Below, in pieces: positions 36,777 to 45,755 of a stretch of 64,000 nt of DNA (positions within the stretch are counted from its first letter, which is position 1; every line of letters begins with the position of its first letter). Below the pieces are notes generated by a model. That model was given only the letters and a program-made list of their open reading frames with translations. It did not search any database and was not told where the DNA came from. The stretch spans positions 62,001 through 126,000 of the forward strand of contig CAZVLB010000007.1 of assembly GCA_964627935.1 (NCBI GenBank). Reading direction: 5' to 3'. The DNA is from JAABVY01 sp964627935. GTDB taxonomy: Bacteria; Zixibacteria; MSB-5A5; JAABVY01. Made by a program: the position numbers and the translations under genes.

Positions 36777-38933
36777 TCAGCCATTATCAAGGATTTTGTC
36801 CAGATTCATGGGAAGCTTTATAATAAAGGTCGTGCCCTTTTCCGGTTCGCTTTCCACCTCGATCCTGCCGTGATGCGATTTTATAATTTGATAACAGATC
36901 GATAGACCCAGGCCGGTGCCCACGCCAACACCCTTGGTGGTAAATCCGGGATCGAAGATCTTAGCCCTGATCTTATCCGGGATTCCATGCCCGGTGTCGC
37001 TGATTCTTACAACTACCATATTGTCTTCGACCGCAGTCCTTATGGTTATCTTGCCCTTGCCTTTTATGGCCTGACGGGCATTGATGATAATATTAAGGAA
37101 GACCTGATTGAGTTCACCGGCAAAACATGGAATTTTCGGCAAATCACCATATTTGCGCACAACCTCGATATCATGTTTCAGCTCATGATGCGCCAGTGTC
37201 AGTGTATCCTCAAGCGCTTCATTAATATCTGTTTCCTTTAGTTCGGCTTCATCCAGGCGCGCGAAACTTTTTAACCTGCGCACGATATTGGTAACACGGC
37301 CCGAGCCGCTTTCGATCACATTATTTGCCTCGGCGATTATCTGCAGGTATTTGTTGAGCTGGTCCCGGAGCTCCGGGCTGGTATCCTCCATATTATTCAG
37401 GATATCTTCAATCTTTTTGACCGCCCGCACCAGCGTGTTGTGCATGCTGTTGATTGCCCCCACAGGGGTGTTTATCTCATGAGCCACACCCGCTACCAGC
37501 ATGCCCATGGAGGCCATTTTTTCTGACTGCACCAGCTGAGACTGTGTATTGCGTATCTCGCGATTGGCGGCTTCAAGATCGGCCATTGCTTTTTCCAGCT
37601 TTTTGGCTTCCTCGAGCTCTTTTTTCTGGAATTCTATTTTCTGCTCCAGAAGTTTATGCTCCAGTTCCTGCTCTCGCGCCTTGACTTCCTGTTGCACGGT
37701 CACCTCCGAGAGCCTTTTAACCTCGCTCAGTTGTTTTTGCAGGTCGATATGAGTGTCGGAAAAATTCTTGGCCAGGTACATTGCCTCACAGATAAGCAAA
37801 GCCGCGATTCCGAACAGGTAATAAAAATAGTAGCCCGGTATAATCGGCGGGAAAATACCCAGATCCATGAGCATCTCATACACCGCCAGAAGCACAAACA
37901 GCATAAAACCGACACCGATAAGCCAGGCTGACCTCTTTTTGCGAGTTATGGCCATAATCACGACACGCACAGATTCGGCCAGCACCACAAGAGAATAGAT
38001 GTATACAAAGGCCCGATGCAGGGGCACAACGCCCGGCAGAAGAATCACCCCGGCAACCAGAAAGACCCAGAATTGACGCGGCAGTTTTTCATGAAACAGG
38101 CTGTAGACGAACAGCAGGCTGAACACTGAGGCAACTATGATCGATATTTTCAAGCCGGATACCAGAATTATAAAGGTGCTTATTTCGTAGATTCTGTCGG
38201 TCTCGGGCGGGAAATAGGCCATTGCCGCAAAACCCAGTGATACCAGCGCAAAATATAAGTTGGAGACATCCCGGGGCGGAAATAGATACATAAAAATGGC
38301 AACCAGGAAAAAGGCAATCGCCAGACCCACGAAAAACATCTGGTTGGCCGCCAGTCCCTTTATGCCCTGTTCGAAACGGGTTATACCGGTCTCGTAATCG
38401 GCAATCCCGACCATCATGCCCCAGCCCATGTTTTCTGGACTTTTCCCCTCATGACCAAACCGAATCGCCAGAATATGAGGGCCGGAATCAGGCAATACAA
38501 ATCTGATCGGGCGATAGAAGCTGGTGACAATATTCTTAAACTTACCGGGATCATCGGAAATATTGCCCAATCTGTCCGCCAGCCGGCCATCGATATAAAT
38601 CTCGGCCGCCCCCAGCATCATCACGGTCAACCCGAGTTCATGCCCTATAAGCACGCTGTCTACCGAAAGCTCAAGACGGAACCATCCGACACCGTCCCAG
38701 CCGGGTAAATCAGCTGTGCTGATCTTTTGATTTTCCAGCCAGCCACTGTGATCATAGGATGGATCGGCGAAGATACTGCTGTCATGAGGATTGTATCGCC
38801 ATACCCCGCGGATAGCGACTGTATCGCCGGCCATTATGCTTTCGCTTTTTATATGAAATGCGTCAGCTTGTAGAATTCCTGGCAAACATGCCATGCAAAA
38901 AAGGGCAGCTAAAAGCAGCCAGGATATATTCAT
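36777..38933 (-). CDS. 7TMR-DISM histidine kinase
   Basis: Membrane sensor kinase of about 718 aa. A signal peptide (WLLLAALFCMACLPGILQ) precedes an extracytoplasmic jelly-roll, galactose-binding-like domain (about 30-200), seven transmembrane helices of the 7TMR-DISM type (about 205-410), a coiled coil, HisKA with GVAHEINTPVGAI and an HATPase with NARQAIKGKG and GVGTGLGLSI. The outer domain probably senses a carbohydrate or envelope ligand (family knowledge). The start chosen gives a clean signal peptide; a 38-residue extension lacks one. It is the first gene of the six-gene minus-strand operon, with 5-50 base gaps or overlaps to the others. Confidence 0.92.
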   Translation of the reverse strand: MNISWLLLAALFCMACLPGILQADAFHIKSESIMAGDTVAIRGVWRYNPHDSSIFADPSYDHSGWLENQKISTADLPGWDGVGWFRLELSVDSVLIGHELGLTVMMLGAAEIYIDGRLADRLGNISDDPGKFKNIVTSFYRPIRFVLPDSGPHILAIRFGHEGKSPENMGWGMMVGIADYETGITRFEQGIKGLAANQMFFVGLAIAFFLVAIFMYLFPPRDVSNLYFALVSLGFAAMAYFPPETDRIYEISTFIILVSGLKISIIVASVFSLLFVYSLFHEKLPRQFWVFLVAGVILLPGVVPLHRAFVYIYSLVVLAESVRVVIMAITRKKRSAWLIGVGFMLFVLLAVYEMLMDLGIFPPIIPGYYFYYLFGIAALLICEAMYLAKNFSDTHIDLQKQLSEVKRLSEVTVQQEVKAREQELEHKLLEQKIEFQKKELEEAKKLEKAMADLEAANREIRNTQSQLVQSEKMASMGMLVAGVAHEINTPVGAINSMHNTLVRAVKKIEDILNNMEDTSPELRDQLNKYLQIIAEANNVIESGSGRVTNIVRRLKSFARLDEAELKETDINEALEDTLTLAHHELKHDIEVVRKYGDLPKIPCFAGELNQVFLNIIINARQAIKGKGKITIRTAVEDNMVVVRISDTGHGIPDKIRAKIFDPGFTTKGVGVGTGLGLSICYQIIKSHHGRIEVESEPEKGTTFIIKLPMNLDKILDNG

Positions 38934-39426
38934 CGCGCTTTTTCTATAGTCTGTTTCACTTTTCAAATTATAATCCAAATCTCCAAAAAATCTCTGACAA
39001 GTATACTCCATTTCAGCCAAAATGTTAATTATAAAATAGAAAATCAAGCATCGGGTCGATGCTTTTTGGGAGTAATTCTTTAACTAATGTCTGCAATTCC
39101 AAAGCCTGTTTGATTTTCCAGCGATTTATAGCTCTCAATATCCCCTCAGAAACACGAACTGCATCCATAAAATATTGTATGCCAATCACATAGAACTATT
39201 TTTTAAAACTGGCGCATTGCTCCGGCTAACCTGTAATCGTTAATTAATTAACTTCTAATATTCAGCTAACACAAATAGTCATAAATCTCTGTTTCTTAGC
39301 GAGTGATAATGGGAACGTGAACCTGTATTTATGAAATCGTATCGTAAACATCGCTATTTAAGAATATTGAATGGATTCAAAATAAATTAAAAGGATTTAC
39401 TTTATTAGTATGTATCTGGAGGTACT
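38934..39426. other. Divergent AT-rich regulatory region
   Basis: The 493 bases between the 7TM kinase and the TonB receptor are AT-rich, with no coding potential that I trust. They contain the perfect palindrome GTTAATTAATTAAC (39239-39252) and an inverted repeat TTGAAT-GG-ATTCAA about 55-70 bp before the receptor start. I cannot assign a confident -35/-10 pair for either gene. Confidence 0.45.
39239..39252. promoter_or_regulatory. 14-bp perfect palindrome GTTAATTAATTAAC
   Basis: Perfect palindrome midway between the divergent kinase operon and TonB receptor; a candidate operator, but AT-rich palindromes arise easily by chance. Confidence 0.25.
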
Positions 39427-42330
39427 ATGCTTTTATCAAATGAGAGAAACTATCAGAAAAATCTTTTGCGATTATTTATCTTAACAAGCTTTTTGATCCT
39501 GTTGTTTATCCCTGATTCCCACGCAGCCACAACCGGTAAGATTTCCGGCACTGTCTATGACGCCGAAACCGGTGAGACCATACCAAGCACCGTTGTAATG
39601 ATCCCAGAACACAAACTTGGCGCACAGACTGATCTTGATGGCCGCTTTACAATCATGGACGTGCCTCCTGGTGCGCATACTGTCGAAGTCAAGGTTGCCG
39701 GTTATGCCAATATGACTATCAACAATGTGGAGGTGGTGGCTGGTAAAACTTATAAACTGGAACCTGTACTCAAGCCTGAGGCATTCCAGGATGAGGATGT
39801 AGTTGTGGAGGCCAAAATGGACAAAACAACCATTGATGCATCCATCACGCGCAAGAAAAATGCAGATGTCGTCATGGATATAGTGTCGGTTGATGAAATC
39901 AGCAAGGCCGGTGGCGGAACCGCGGCCGAGGGCCTTTCCCGTGTTGTTGGCGGATCAACAACTGATGGCGGCAAAAAGACTATCATCAGGGGCGCCCCGG
40001 GAAGATTTGTCAGCTTCCAGATGAATGGTACCGAAATGACCAGCGCCGATCCAAACGAGAAAACATATCACACCGATATGATTCCCTCTGACATCCTGGA
40101 GAATATCAGCGTCGAGAAGACATTCTCGCCCGATAAACCGGGCAACTTCTCAGGCGGAGTGGTCAACATCAACACCAAGACATTCCCGGAATCATTTACA
40201 TTAAAGGCCTCCGTTTCCAGTTCATACAATACTCTGTCAACTTACGAGGATAATTTCCTGCGCTATGAAGGAGGCGATGATGACTGGCTGGGGATGGATG
40301 ATGGTACCAGGGATTTGCCGGACATGATCAAAGAAAGGGACATTCCCTCGTTCAATGACGCCTTAACCGACAATGGAAAAGCCTGGCTTCTGGATACGCT
40401 TTCCAAAGAATTCAACGGTATCTATAATCCTTATCAAAAGTCCGCCCCATTAAACGGCAGTTACGCTTTCTCGGTCGGCAACAAGACCACATTGTTCGGA
40501 CAGGAATTCGGCTATATGGGCAGTTTGAACTACAGGCGCAGCTACGATTTCTATGAAGGCGGCAGGGTGGCCCGTTACCGCGTCAAAGGCGATCAGGCCT
40601 CGACACTGGATAATGAATGGGCCTTCAGTGATTCCAGGGGTACCGAGGATGTTTTCTGGGGCGGACTGTTCACATCATCATACAAGCTACACAGAAATCA
40701 TGAGTTCACTTTCAATTATATCCATTCCCAGAATGGGGAATCTCAGGCCCGTTATTTGACCGGTAGATTTTTTGATGGCAACCTGCCGGATGGTTCAATC
40801 TATGAAACCCGCGTGCTGGGATATACTGAAAGAACACAGAATACCTACCAGTTCAACGGCAAGAATTATATGCCGGGTATTCTCAAATCCACGATTGAAT
40901 GGAACTTCACATACAATGACAGCAAGCAGGATCAGCCCGACCTTAGATTCTTCTCAAACGATTACACGATCGACGAAGAGACCGGCGAACGAGACTATGG
41001 TATCCAGAAAAGTGGATATACCCTGCCGACGCGCTATTACCGCGAGCTGCATGAAAAGACCCGCAGTTTCAGCATTAAGTGGTCGATCCCCTTCAAGCAG
41101 TGGAACGGCCTGAACAGCAAGGTCAGCTTCGGTTCACTCTTTTCCGAGAAGAACCGCAATAACTATGAAAGAATTTTCAGGGTTTGGACCGGAGACCGCA
41201 GTTACAATTATGATGGCGATCCGGATGCATTTTTCTCGGATGATAACTTCGGTATTGTCGACAGCACATATAATCCCTTCAGCCAGACCTGGCGTTATGT
41301 CTATAATCTCTATTATGTTGACATGAGCGAGGATCGCTCCAATTACACCGGTGACGAGAATATCGATGCCGGATTCGCCATGATTGAACTTCCGCTGCAC
41401 AGCAAACTGAAATTTATCGGCGGCGCCCGTTATGAACGCACTTATTCGGAAGTTGTCACCCAAGACTCCAGCTATGCGTCGGGCATTATTGATGAAGATG
41501 ATATTCTGCCCTCGGTCAATATGATATATAAAATCGGTGAAAACATGAACCTGCGCGGCGCCTACGGCCGTACCCTGGCCCGTCCCAATTTCCGTGAGAT
41601 GGCTCCGGTGGTTATGTATGAGTTTGCCGATGGTTACTATTTCGTCGGTAATCCCAATCTTAAACGCACCCTGATCGACAATTTCGACCTGCGCTGGGAA
41701 ATCTTCCCGCGTATCGGCGAAGTCATGGCCGCCAGCCTGTTCTACAAGCACTTCGATCAGCCGATCGAAAGAGCGATAAAGCATGAAAACGGCGAAATTC
41801 AGTATCAGAATGTGGATGAGGCACGTGTCTACGGGGCCGAGTTCGAGATTCGCAAACGTCTCGATTTCATGGGCAAACTGTTTCGCAATTTCAGCACCGG
41901 CGCCAATCTTTCTCTGATTCATTCTGCAGTGAAGATTCCTGAACTGAGATTGTCATACATTAAAGAGTATGATCCCAATGCCAAAGATACCCGTCCTCTG
42001 CAGGGCCAATCGGATTATATCGTAAACTTCATGCTCAGCTATGATAACTATGCTTCGAACACAAGCGCCACGGTATCATTCAATGTTTATGGTGAAAGAC
42101 TCTCCGAGGTGGCCGAACGTGCCACACCGGATATCTATGAACAGCCCAGGCCGGAACTCAATTTTGTGATGTCGCAGGGCATTTTCTCCAATTTCACATT
42201 CAAAATGTCCGTCAAGAATATCCTCAATTCCACCTATAAGAAGGTTCACACCTACCTTGATGAGGATTATGTGTCTCACGAACATGATACGGGACGCAAA
42301 CTTTCATTAGGCATAAGCTACTCAATATAA
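39427..42330 (+). CDS. TonB-dependent receptor
   Basis: Outer-membrane active transporter of 967 aa. Signal peptide (LFILTSFLILLFIPDSHA), carboxypeptidase-regulatory-like domain (TTGKISGTVYDAETGETIPS, about 36-120), plug (DVVVEAKMDKTTIDASITRK to SGGVVNINTKTF) and a 22-strand-type barrel ending KLSLGISYSI. The receptor motif NMNLRGAYGRTLARPNFREM and LARPN/FADGYYFVGNPNLKRT recall the TIGR01782-like large receptors used for glycans or siderophores (family knowledge). The ligand is unknown, and no SusD or hydrolase is adjacent. GGAGG precedes the ATG and a strong terminator follows, so it is monocistronic. Confidence 0.93.
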   Translation: MLLSNERNYQKNLLRLFILTSFLILLFIPDSHAATTGKISGTVYDAETGETIPSTVVMIPEHKLGAQTDLDGRFTIMDVPPGAHTVEVKVAGYANMTINNVEVVAGKTYKLEPVLKPEAFQDEDVVVEAKMDKTTIDASITRKKNADVVMDIVSVDEISKAGGGTAAEGLSRVVGGSTTDGGKKTIIRGAPGRFVSFQMNGTEMTSADPNEKTYHTDMIPSDILENISVEKTFSPDKPGNFSGGVVNINTKTFPESFTLKASVSSSYNTLSTYEDNFLRYEGGDDDWLGMDDGTRDLPDMIKERDIPSFNDALTDNGKAWLLDTLSKEFNGIYNPYQKSAPLNGSYAFSVGNKTTLFGQEFGYMGSLNYRRSYDFYEGGRVARYRVKGDQASTLDNEWAFSDSRGTEDVFWGGLFTSSYKLHRNHEFTFNYIHSQNGESQARYLTGRFFDGNLPDGSIYETRVLGYTERTQNTYQFNGKNYMPGILKSTIEWNFTYNDSKQDQPDLRFFSNDYTIDEETGERDYGIQKSGYTLPTRYYRELHEKTRSFSIKWSIPFKQWNGLNSKVSFGSLFSEKNRNNYERIFRVWTGDRSYNYDGDPDAFFSDDNFGIVDSTYNPFSQTWRYVYNLYYVDMSEDRSNYTGDENIDAGFAMIELPLHSKLKFIGGARYERTYSEVVTQDSSYASGIIDEDDILPSVNMIYKIGENMNLRGAYGRTLARPNFREMAPVVMYEFADGYYFVGNPNLKRTLIDNFDLRWEIFPRIGEVMAASLFYKHFDQPIERAIKHENGEIQYQNVDEARVYGAEFEIRKRLDFMGKLFRNFSTGANLSLIHSAVKIPELRLSYIKEYDPNAKDTRPLQGQSDYIVNFMLSYDNYASNTSATVSFNVYGERLSEVAERATPDIYEQPRPELNFVMSQGIFSNFTFKMSVKNILNSTYKKVHTYLDEDYVSHEHDTGRKLSLGISYSI

Positions 42331-42360
42331 GTCTCATTTGAGTATAGCTACTTCCAGAGG

Positions 42361-42392
42361 GAGCGGGATTTAAACAATCCCGCTCTTTTTTT
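42361..42392 (+). terminator. Rho-independent terminator of the TonB receptor gene
   Basis: Nine-bp stem GAGCGGGAT / ATCCCGCTC with a seven-base loop and seven T directly after, 30 bases past the stop codon. Confidence 0.93.
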
Positions 42393-42442
42393 ATTCTCTA
42401 AGCTGTTGTAAATCAACAACCTGAGAAAAAAACAATCACTTC

Positions 42443-42477
42443 TTTGGAATATTTTATACAAATATTGGAACAATATT
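42443..42477. promoter_or_regulatory. Two AT-rich dyads upstream of the 63-aa gene
   Basis: TTTGGAATATTTTATAC is, in reverse, close to the core of the sigma-54-activator sites (AAAATATTCCAAA identical). It is followed by AATATTG-GAA-CAATATT, a perfect 7-bp inverted repeat. They lie 70-100 bp before the small gene; no -24/-12 promoter is present, so a different regulator is possible. Confidence 0.35.
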
Positions 42478-42545
42478 AGACAATGCGGGGTTCTAGTAAT
42501 TAGAAATTAGACAATAATGAAACAAACAATTAGGAGGACTTAAAA

Positions 42546-42737
42546 ATGGCACACACTAACGAGAAGAAGAAAAGACTGGGATCAGGAATCAAATATGACG
42601 GACATCGTGGCTTCAAATATTACAGGGACAGCAACGGCCAGGTCTGGGCCTGCCATCGCCGGGTAAATCCGGGCGCTGACTTTGCCGGCTCCGGATGCTG
42701 GATGGACGGTAGTGAGGAATTCACTCGCAACGATTAA
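42546..42737 (+). CDS. 63-aa basic, aromatic small protein of unknown function
   Basis: Hypothetical protein with a strong ribosome site (AGGAGG eight bases ahead) and its own terminator, so very likely expressed. It has a basic N-terminus (HTNEKKKRLGSGIKYDGHRG), no signal peptide or membrane segment, a central FKYYRDSNGQVWACHRR and a Cys/Gly-rich end (FAGSGCWMDGSEEF). The two Cys and several His/aromatic residues could suit a small folded or metal-binding protein, but no family is recognised. It is monocistronic, and flanked by paired AT-rich dyads upstream. Confidence 0.7.
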   Translation: MAHTNEKKKRLGSGIKYDGHRGFKYYRDSNGQVWACHRRVNPGADFAGSGCWMDGSEEFTRND

Positions 42738-42774
42738 AAGTTTGCACTGACAACATGGAACGACAACGGGCAAG

Positions 42775-42807
42775 GGCCGCTTCGTGAGAAGCGGTCTTTG
42801 TGTTTTC
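42775..42807 (+). terminator. Terminator of the 63-aa gene
   Basis: Nine-bp stem GGCCGCTTC / GAAGCGGTC (one G-T) closed by a GTGA tetraloop, then TTTGTGTTTTC. It lies about 40 bases after the stop and just before a convergent gene. Confidence 0.85.
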
Positions 42808-42813
42808 AGGCCG

Positions 42814-43581
42814 TTAATTAATCACTTTCACACCGCGCGCCTGAAGCCCCGGGATCTGATTATCAAGAGCATTTTGCGACAGTGGATTCCCGGTCACCCT
42901 GATTTCAACCCCGCTTCCCAGGTTGCTGTTTTCCACCAATGGCCCCAGGTCAATGACATTGTTATTGCTCAAATCAATAAGCCGCAACATGGCCAGTGAT
43001 TTCAAGGGCGTCAGGTCATCGACATCGTTATCGGCAAACAACAAGATTTCAAGGTCCAGCATCACAGCCACGGCATTGATTTCTGCAATGCTGTTGGCAT
43101 TGATACTCAGCTCCTTCATGTTGAGCATGCCGGAAAGGCCCGAAAACTCTTCTATCTGATTAGAATCCAGGTCTATTTTTTCGATATCCTGCAACGGCCC
43201 CAATGAGTTGATGATTTCTATATTATTGGACCTGATATACAGCTCGGTGACATTGACCACGCCCGAAAGCGGCAGTATCGAGGCAATATCGTTATTATTC
43301 AGATTTAATGAGGCGGTCAGGTTTTTGCAATGGGACAATCCGGTAAGATTTGATATACCGCGCCCGGAAGCATCCAGTGAAATAATGGTCATCAGGTCGG
43401 AACGGTATATATCGCCCGTAGGCCTACCGATTTCTGACCTGATCGCATCCTCGAGCTCCGGATCGGGAATCGAAACAACAAAATCGGAAGGATTATTTAT
43501 ACCATCACTGTCGCCACCACAGGAAAAAAGAAAAAACATAAAAAGCATTGCTGTTAGTGGCTTCAATAAAACCGTCCTCAT
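42814..43581 (-). CDS. Leucine-rich-repeat lipoprotein (internalin-like)
   Basis: Exported 255-aa lipoprotein with signal ending FMFFLFSC (lipid Cys near 21) and a short acidic linker (GGDSDGINNPSD). The rest is a leucine-rich array of about six 22-residue units in the internalin style, such as LTGLSHCKNLTASLNLNNND, VTELYIRSNNIEIINSLGPL and LRLIDLSNNNVIDLGPL. These repeats form a curved protein-binding surface at the cell envelope; the partner is unknown. AAGGAC lies 11 bases before the ATG. The gene faces the small-protein gene and has no partner of its own. Confidence 0.88.
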   Translation of the reverse strand: MRTVLLKPLTAMLFMFFLFSCGGDSDGINNPSDFVVSIPDPELEDAIRSEIGRPTGDIYRSDLMTIISLDASGRGISNLTGLSHCKNLTASLNLNNNDIASILPLSGVVNVTELYIRSNNIEIINSLGPLQDIEKIDLDSNQIEEFSGLSGMLNMKELSINANSIAEINAVAVMLDLEILLFADNDVDDLTPLKSLAMLRLIDLSNNNVIDLGPLVENSNLGSGVEIRVTGNPLSQNALDNQIPGLQARGVKVIN

Positions 43582-43685
43582 GATAACTTATTGTCCTTTC
43601 TGAAAAATGCGGCTGCTCCGTTTGGACTCAACCATTAATATAGTAATCAAAGCTATATTGATTCTCAAGAAAATATATCAGCACA

Positions 43686-43719
43686 GGAAAAGGCCCGGAG
43701 ATCATGCCCCGGGCCCTTT
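43686..43719 (-). terminator. Terminator of a degraded minus-strand gene
   Basis: Stem AAAGGGCCCGG / CCGGGCCTTT (one bulged base) read on the minus strand, ending in TTTTCC. It lies about 30 bases after the stop of a gene remnant and upstream of the LRR gene, where no intact gene would need it. Confidence 0.65.
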
Positions 43720-43747
43720 ATACGCACTCCCATCGGAAGAGAGTTAT

Positions 43748-43861
43748 CTATTCGCTTGAGGCAACCTCCTGCTTAACATACATTCCATCAAATCCAACAT
43801 TCCATGTATTCCCGCCATTGAGAATGGGCGACAAACTGATCGGCCTGAACCATATTACAGC
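43748..43861 (-). pseudogene. C-terminal remnant of an unknown gene
   Basis: On the minus strand, 37 codons end in a TAG stop (end of the peptide: NTWNVGFDGMYVKQEVASSE), directly followed by a terminator-like hairpin in the right orientation. Upstream the frame hits TAA, and no start codon or ribosome site exists. Amino-acid composition looks protein-like (Trp, Tyr, Gly, Asn), as in the end of an exported protein, but I do not recognise it. The best reading is the tail of a deleted gene whose terminator survived; a chance open stretch is possible. Confidence 0.4.
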
Positions 43862-43958
43862 TTATATACGAGATCAATTATGTCGTGTTTCATCGCGTAT
43901 CGGAAAATCATCGACAAATATGCAAGCTGATGAGAGTTATTGCTTTAGATATTTTTTG

Positions 43959-43987
43959 TTGCCATCTTTAGGGCTTGTTTTTATAAT
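43959..43987 (+). promoter_or_regulatory. Sigma-70 promoter for the symporter operon
   Basis: -35 TTGCCA (43959-43964), 17-base spacer, -10 TATAAT (43982-43987). The start site should be near 43994, two to four bases before the ATG of the accessory gene, so the mRNA is close to leaderless. No Shine-Dalgarno is present. Confidence 0.7.
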
Positions 43988-43996
43988 TTATTCACT

Positions 43997-44101
43997 ATGC
44001 CGTTTTGGACAATATTCTGGATGACAGTTCCGCCAATCGTATTAATCACCATCGAACTTATATATTTCTTCAGGTGGAAAGATAAGGACAAAGAGGCCTG
44101 A
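43997..44101 (+). CDS. Tiny single-helix membrane protein, probable symporter accessory subunit
   Basis: 34-aa peptide: a hydrophobic, Trp-rich helix (FWTIFWMTVPPIVLITIELIYFF) and a charged tail (RWKDKDKEA). Its TGA shares the A with the ATG of the symporter gene (TGATG), so the two are translationally coupled. Small one-helix proteins encoded just ahead of sodium symporters (MetS-like and other accessory subunits) are a known arrangement; membership of a named family is not claimed. The strong promoter placed right at its ATG supports real expression. It is below the size at which gene finders usually call genes. Confidence 0.65.
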   Translation: MPFWTIFWMTVPPIVLITIELIYFFRWKDKDKEA

Positions 44102-45744
44102 TGGACGCTATTACCATCGGATTTGTGGGATACCTTGTGATCGTGCTGGTGGTCGGATTCATTACCGCCCGCATGAATAAGACCCTGCCCGATTACCTGA
44201 TTGCAGGACGCAAGCTGGGGTCATGGGTGACCGCCTTTTCCGAGCGGGCCTCGGGTGAATCGGCCTGGTTGCTTCTGGGATTGCCGGCTTTTGGATGGGC
44301 CTCGGGGTATATCGCATTCTGGGATGCTATCGGCTGTTGTTCCGGGATACTGTTTTCATGGCTGGTGATTGCACGACGTTTGCGTGCCGAAACCGAGAAA
44401 TACGATTCGATCACTCTTCCGCGTTTCTTCGAGGCCAAGTATAATGACACGACCCAGATACTTAAGCTGACCTCAACCCTGATCATTGTCTTTTTTTTCA
44501 CCCTCTATGTCGCCGCCCAGCTTCTTGGTGCGGGCAAAGTGCTCAATTTCTTTTTGGGAGTCAGCGAATTTTGGGGGATGATGATCGGCGGGGGGATTAT
44601 ACTCTTTTACACCATGATGGGCGGTTTCTTCGCCGTAGCCTGGACCGATCTATTTCAGGGCATACTGATGGTGGTCACATTGGTGCTGATTCCGCTTCTG
44701 GGCCTGATCACGCTGGGATTTTTTACGCCATTGCATGAAGCAGTTGTCAATTCTCCCGAGCTTTATATGCACACCCTGGCCGACGGCACTACAATAACGG
44801 CATGGCATGCCGGTCTGGCGCAACTGGGTTCAATACTGTCGGCGGGTGGTAATTTTCATCTGCTGAGTTTCTCCCTGAATAATCTTCTCGATCCTGCGGT
44901 GGTTTCATCCATACATCAGAACATGCAGTCTCAAAGCGTCGATTTCATATCGATAGTGGGTGGCAAATCGGGATGGCCAATGTGGGCCAGTATCCTGGGC
45001 GGACTGGGAATCGGTCTGGGATATATGGGCCAGCCGCATCTTTTGACAAGATTCATGGCCATCAAGAGCGTCGACAAATTGCGCCAGGGCTCACTGGTTG
45101 CAATTATCTGGGCCCTTCTGGCTTTCTGGGGTGCTGTGCTTATAGGCATCGTGGCCAACGGCATAGTTCATACACAGTCGGTCGATTTCGGTCAGCTTAC
45201 AATCCTCTACCATGATGCCGAAAAGGTCATGCCGTTCATGGCTACTTTGCTTTTGCCGGCCTGGCTGGCGGGTATACTGATATCGGGCTCGATTGCGGCC
45301 ATGATGTCCACCGCCGACAGTCAACTTCTGGTGTCGACCTCGGCTGTTTCTGAGGATGTTTATCATCAGATGATCAACAAGCAGGCCAAACAGCGCAGGC
45401 TGGTCATGATATCCCGCATAGCTACGCTGATGATCGGAATTGTGGCATTTATACTGGCCATTACTGCCAGCGACCTTGTCTATGACCTGGTGCTGTATGC
45501 ATGGGCCGGGCTTGGTTCTGCCTTTGGGCCGGGGCTGTTGCTAACATTGTGGTGGAAACGTACCACGGCATGGGGCCTTCTGTCAGGCATGATAGTCGGC
45601 ACGGCAACTGTGATAATCTGGAAAAATGTGCCCGCGCTGGATGCTTTCATCTATGAAATCATCCCGGGCTTCGTCTTTGCGCTGATATCGGTCGTGCTGG
45701 TCAGCCTGCTCACACAGAAGAGCTCTAAAACAGTGGAACTTTAA
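44101..45744 (+). CDS. Sodium:solute symporter (PutP-like)
   Basis: Inner-membrane SSS-family transporter of 547 aa with about 13 helices. The early segment (SERASGESAWLLLGLPAFG, then LTLPRFF-type ITLPRFFEAKYND) aligns in pattern with proline/sodium symporter PutP, and late MMSTADSQLLVSTSAV matches the SSS sodium-site helix. Proline or a related small amino acid is a reasonable but unproven substrate. It is coupled to the 34-aa protein upstream; a Wzi-like barrel gene begins about a dozen bases after its stop. Confidence 0.9.
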   Translation: MDAITIGFVGYLVIVLVVGFITARMNKTLPDYLIAGRKLGSWVTAFSERASGESAWLLLGLPAFGWASGYIAFWDAIGCCSGILFSWLVIARRLRAETEKYDSITLPRFFEAKYNDTTQILKLTSTLIIVFFFTLYVAAQLLGAGKVLNFFLGVSEFWGMMIGGGIILFYTMMGGFFAVAWTDLFQGILMVVTLVLIPLLGLITLGFFTPLHEAVVNSPELYMHTLADGTTITAWHAGLAQLGSILSAGGNFHLLSFSLNNLLDPAVVSSIHQNMQSQSVDFISIVGGKSGWPMWASILGGLGIGLGYMGQPHLLTRFMAIKSVDKLRQGSLVAIIWALLAFWGAVLIGIVANGIVHTQSVDFGQLTILYHDAEKVMPFMATLLLPAWLAGILISGSIAAMMSTADSQLLVSTSAVSEDVYHQMINKQAKQRRLVMISRIATLMIGIVAFILAITASDLVYDLVLYAWAGLGSAFGPGLLLTLWWKRTTAWGLLSGMIVGTATVIIWKNVPALDAFIYEIIPGFVFALISVVLVSLLTQKSSKTVEL

Positions 45745-45755
45745 GCTTGCCAAAG

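Noticed and set aside
43704..44024. 106-aa plus-strand open frame before the symporter
   Set aside because: No ribosome site, poor composition, and it overlaps the minus-strand remnant and the symporter promoter in another frame; the 34-aa frame is better supported.
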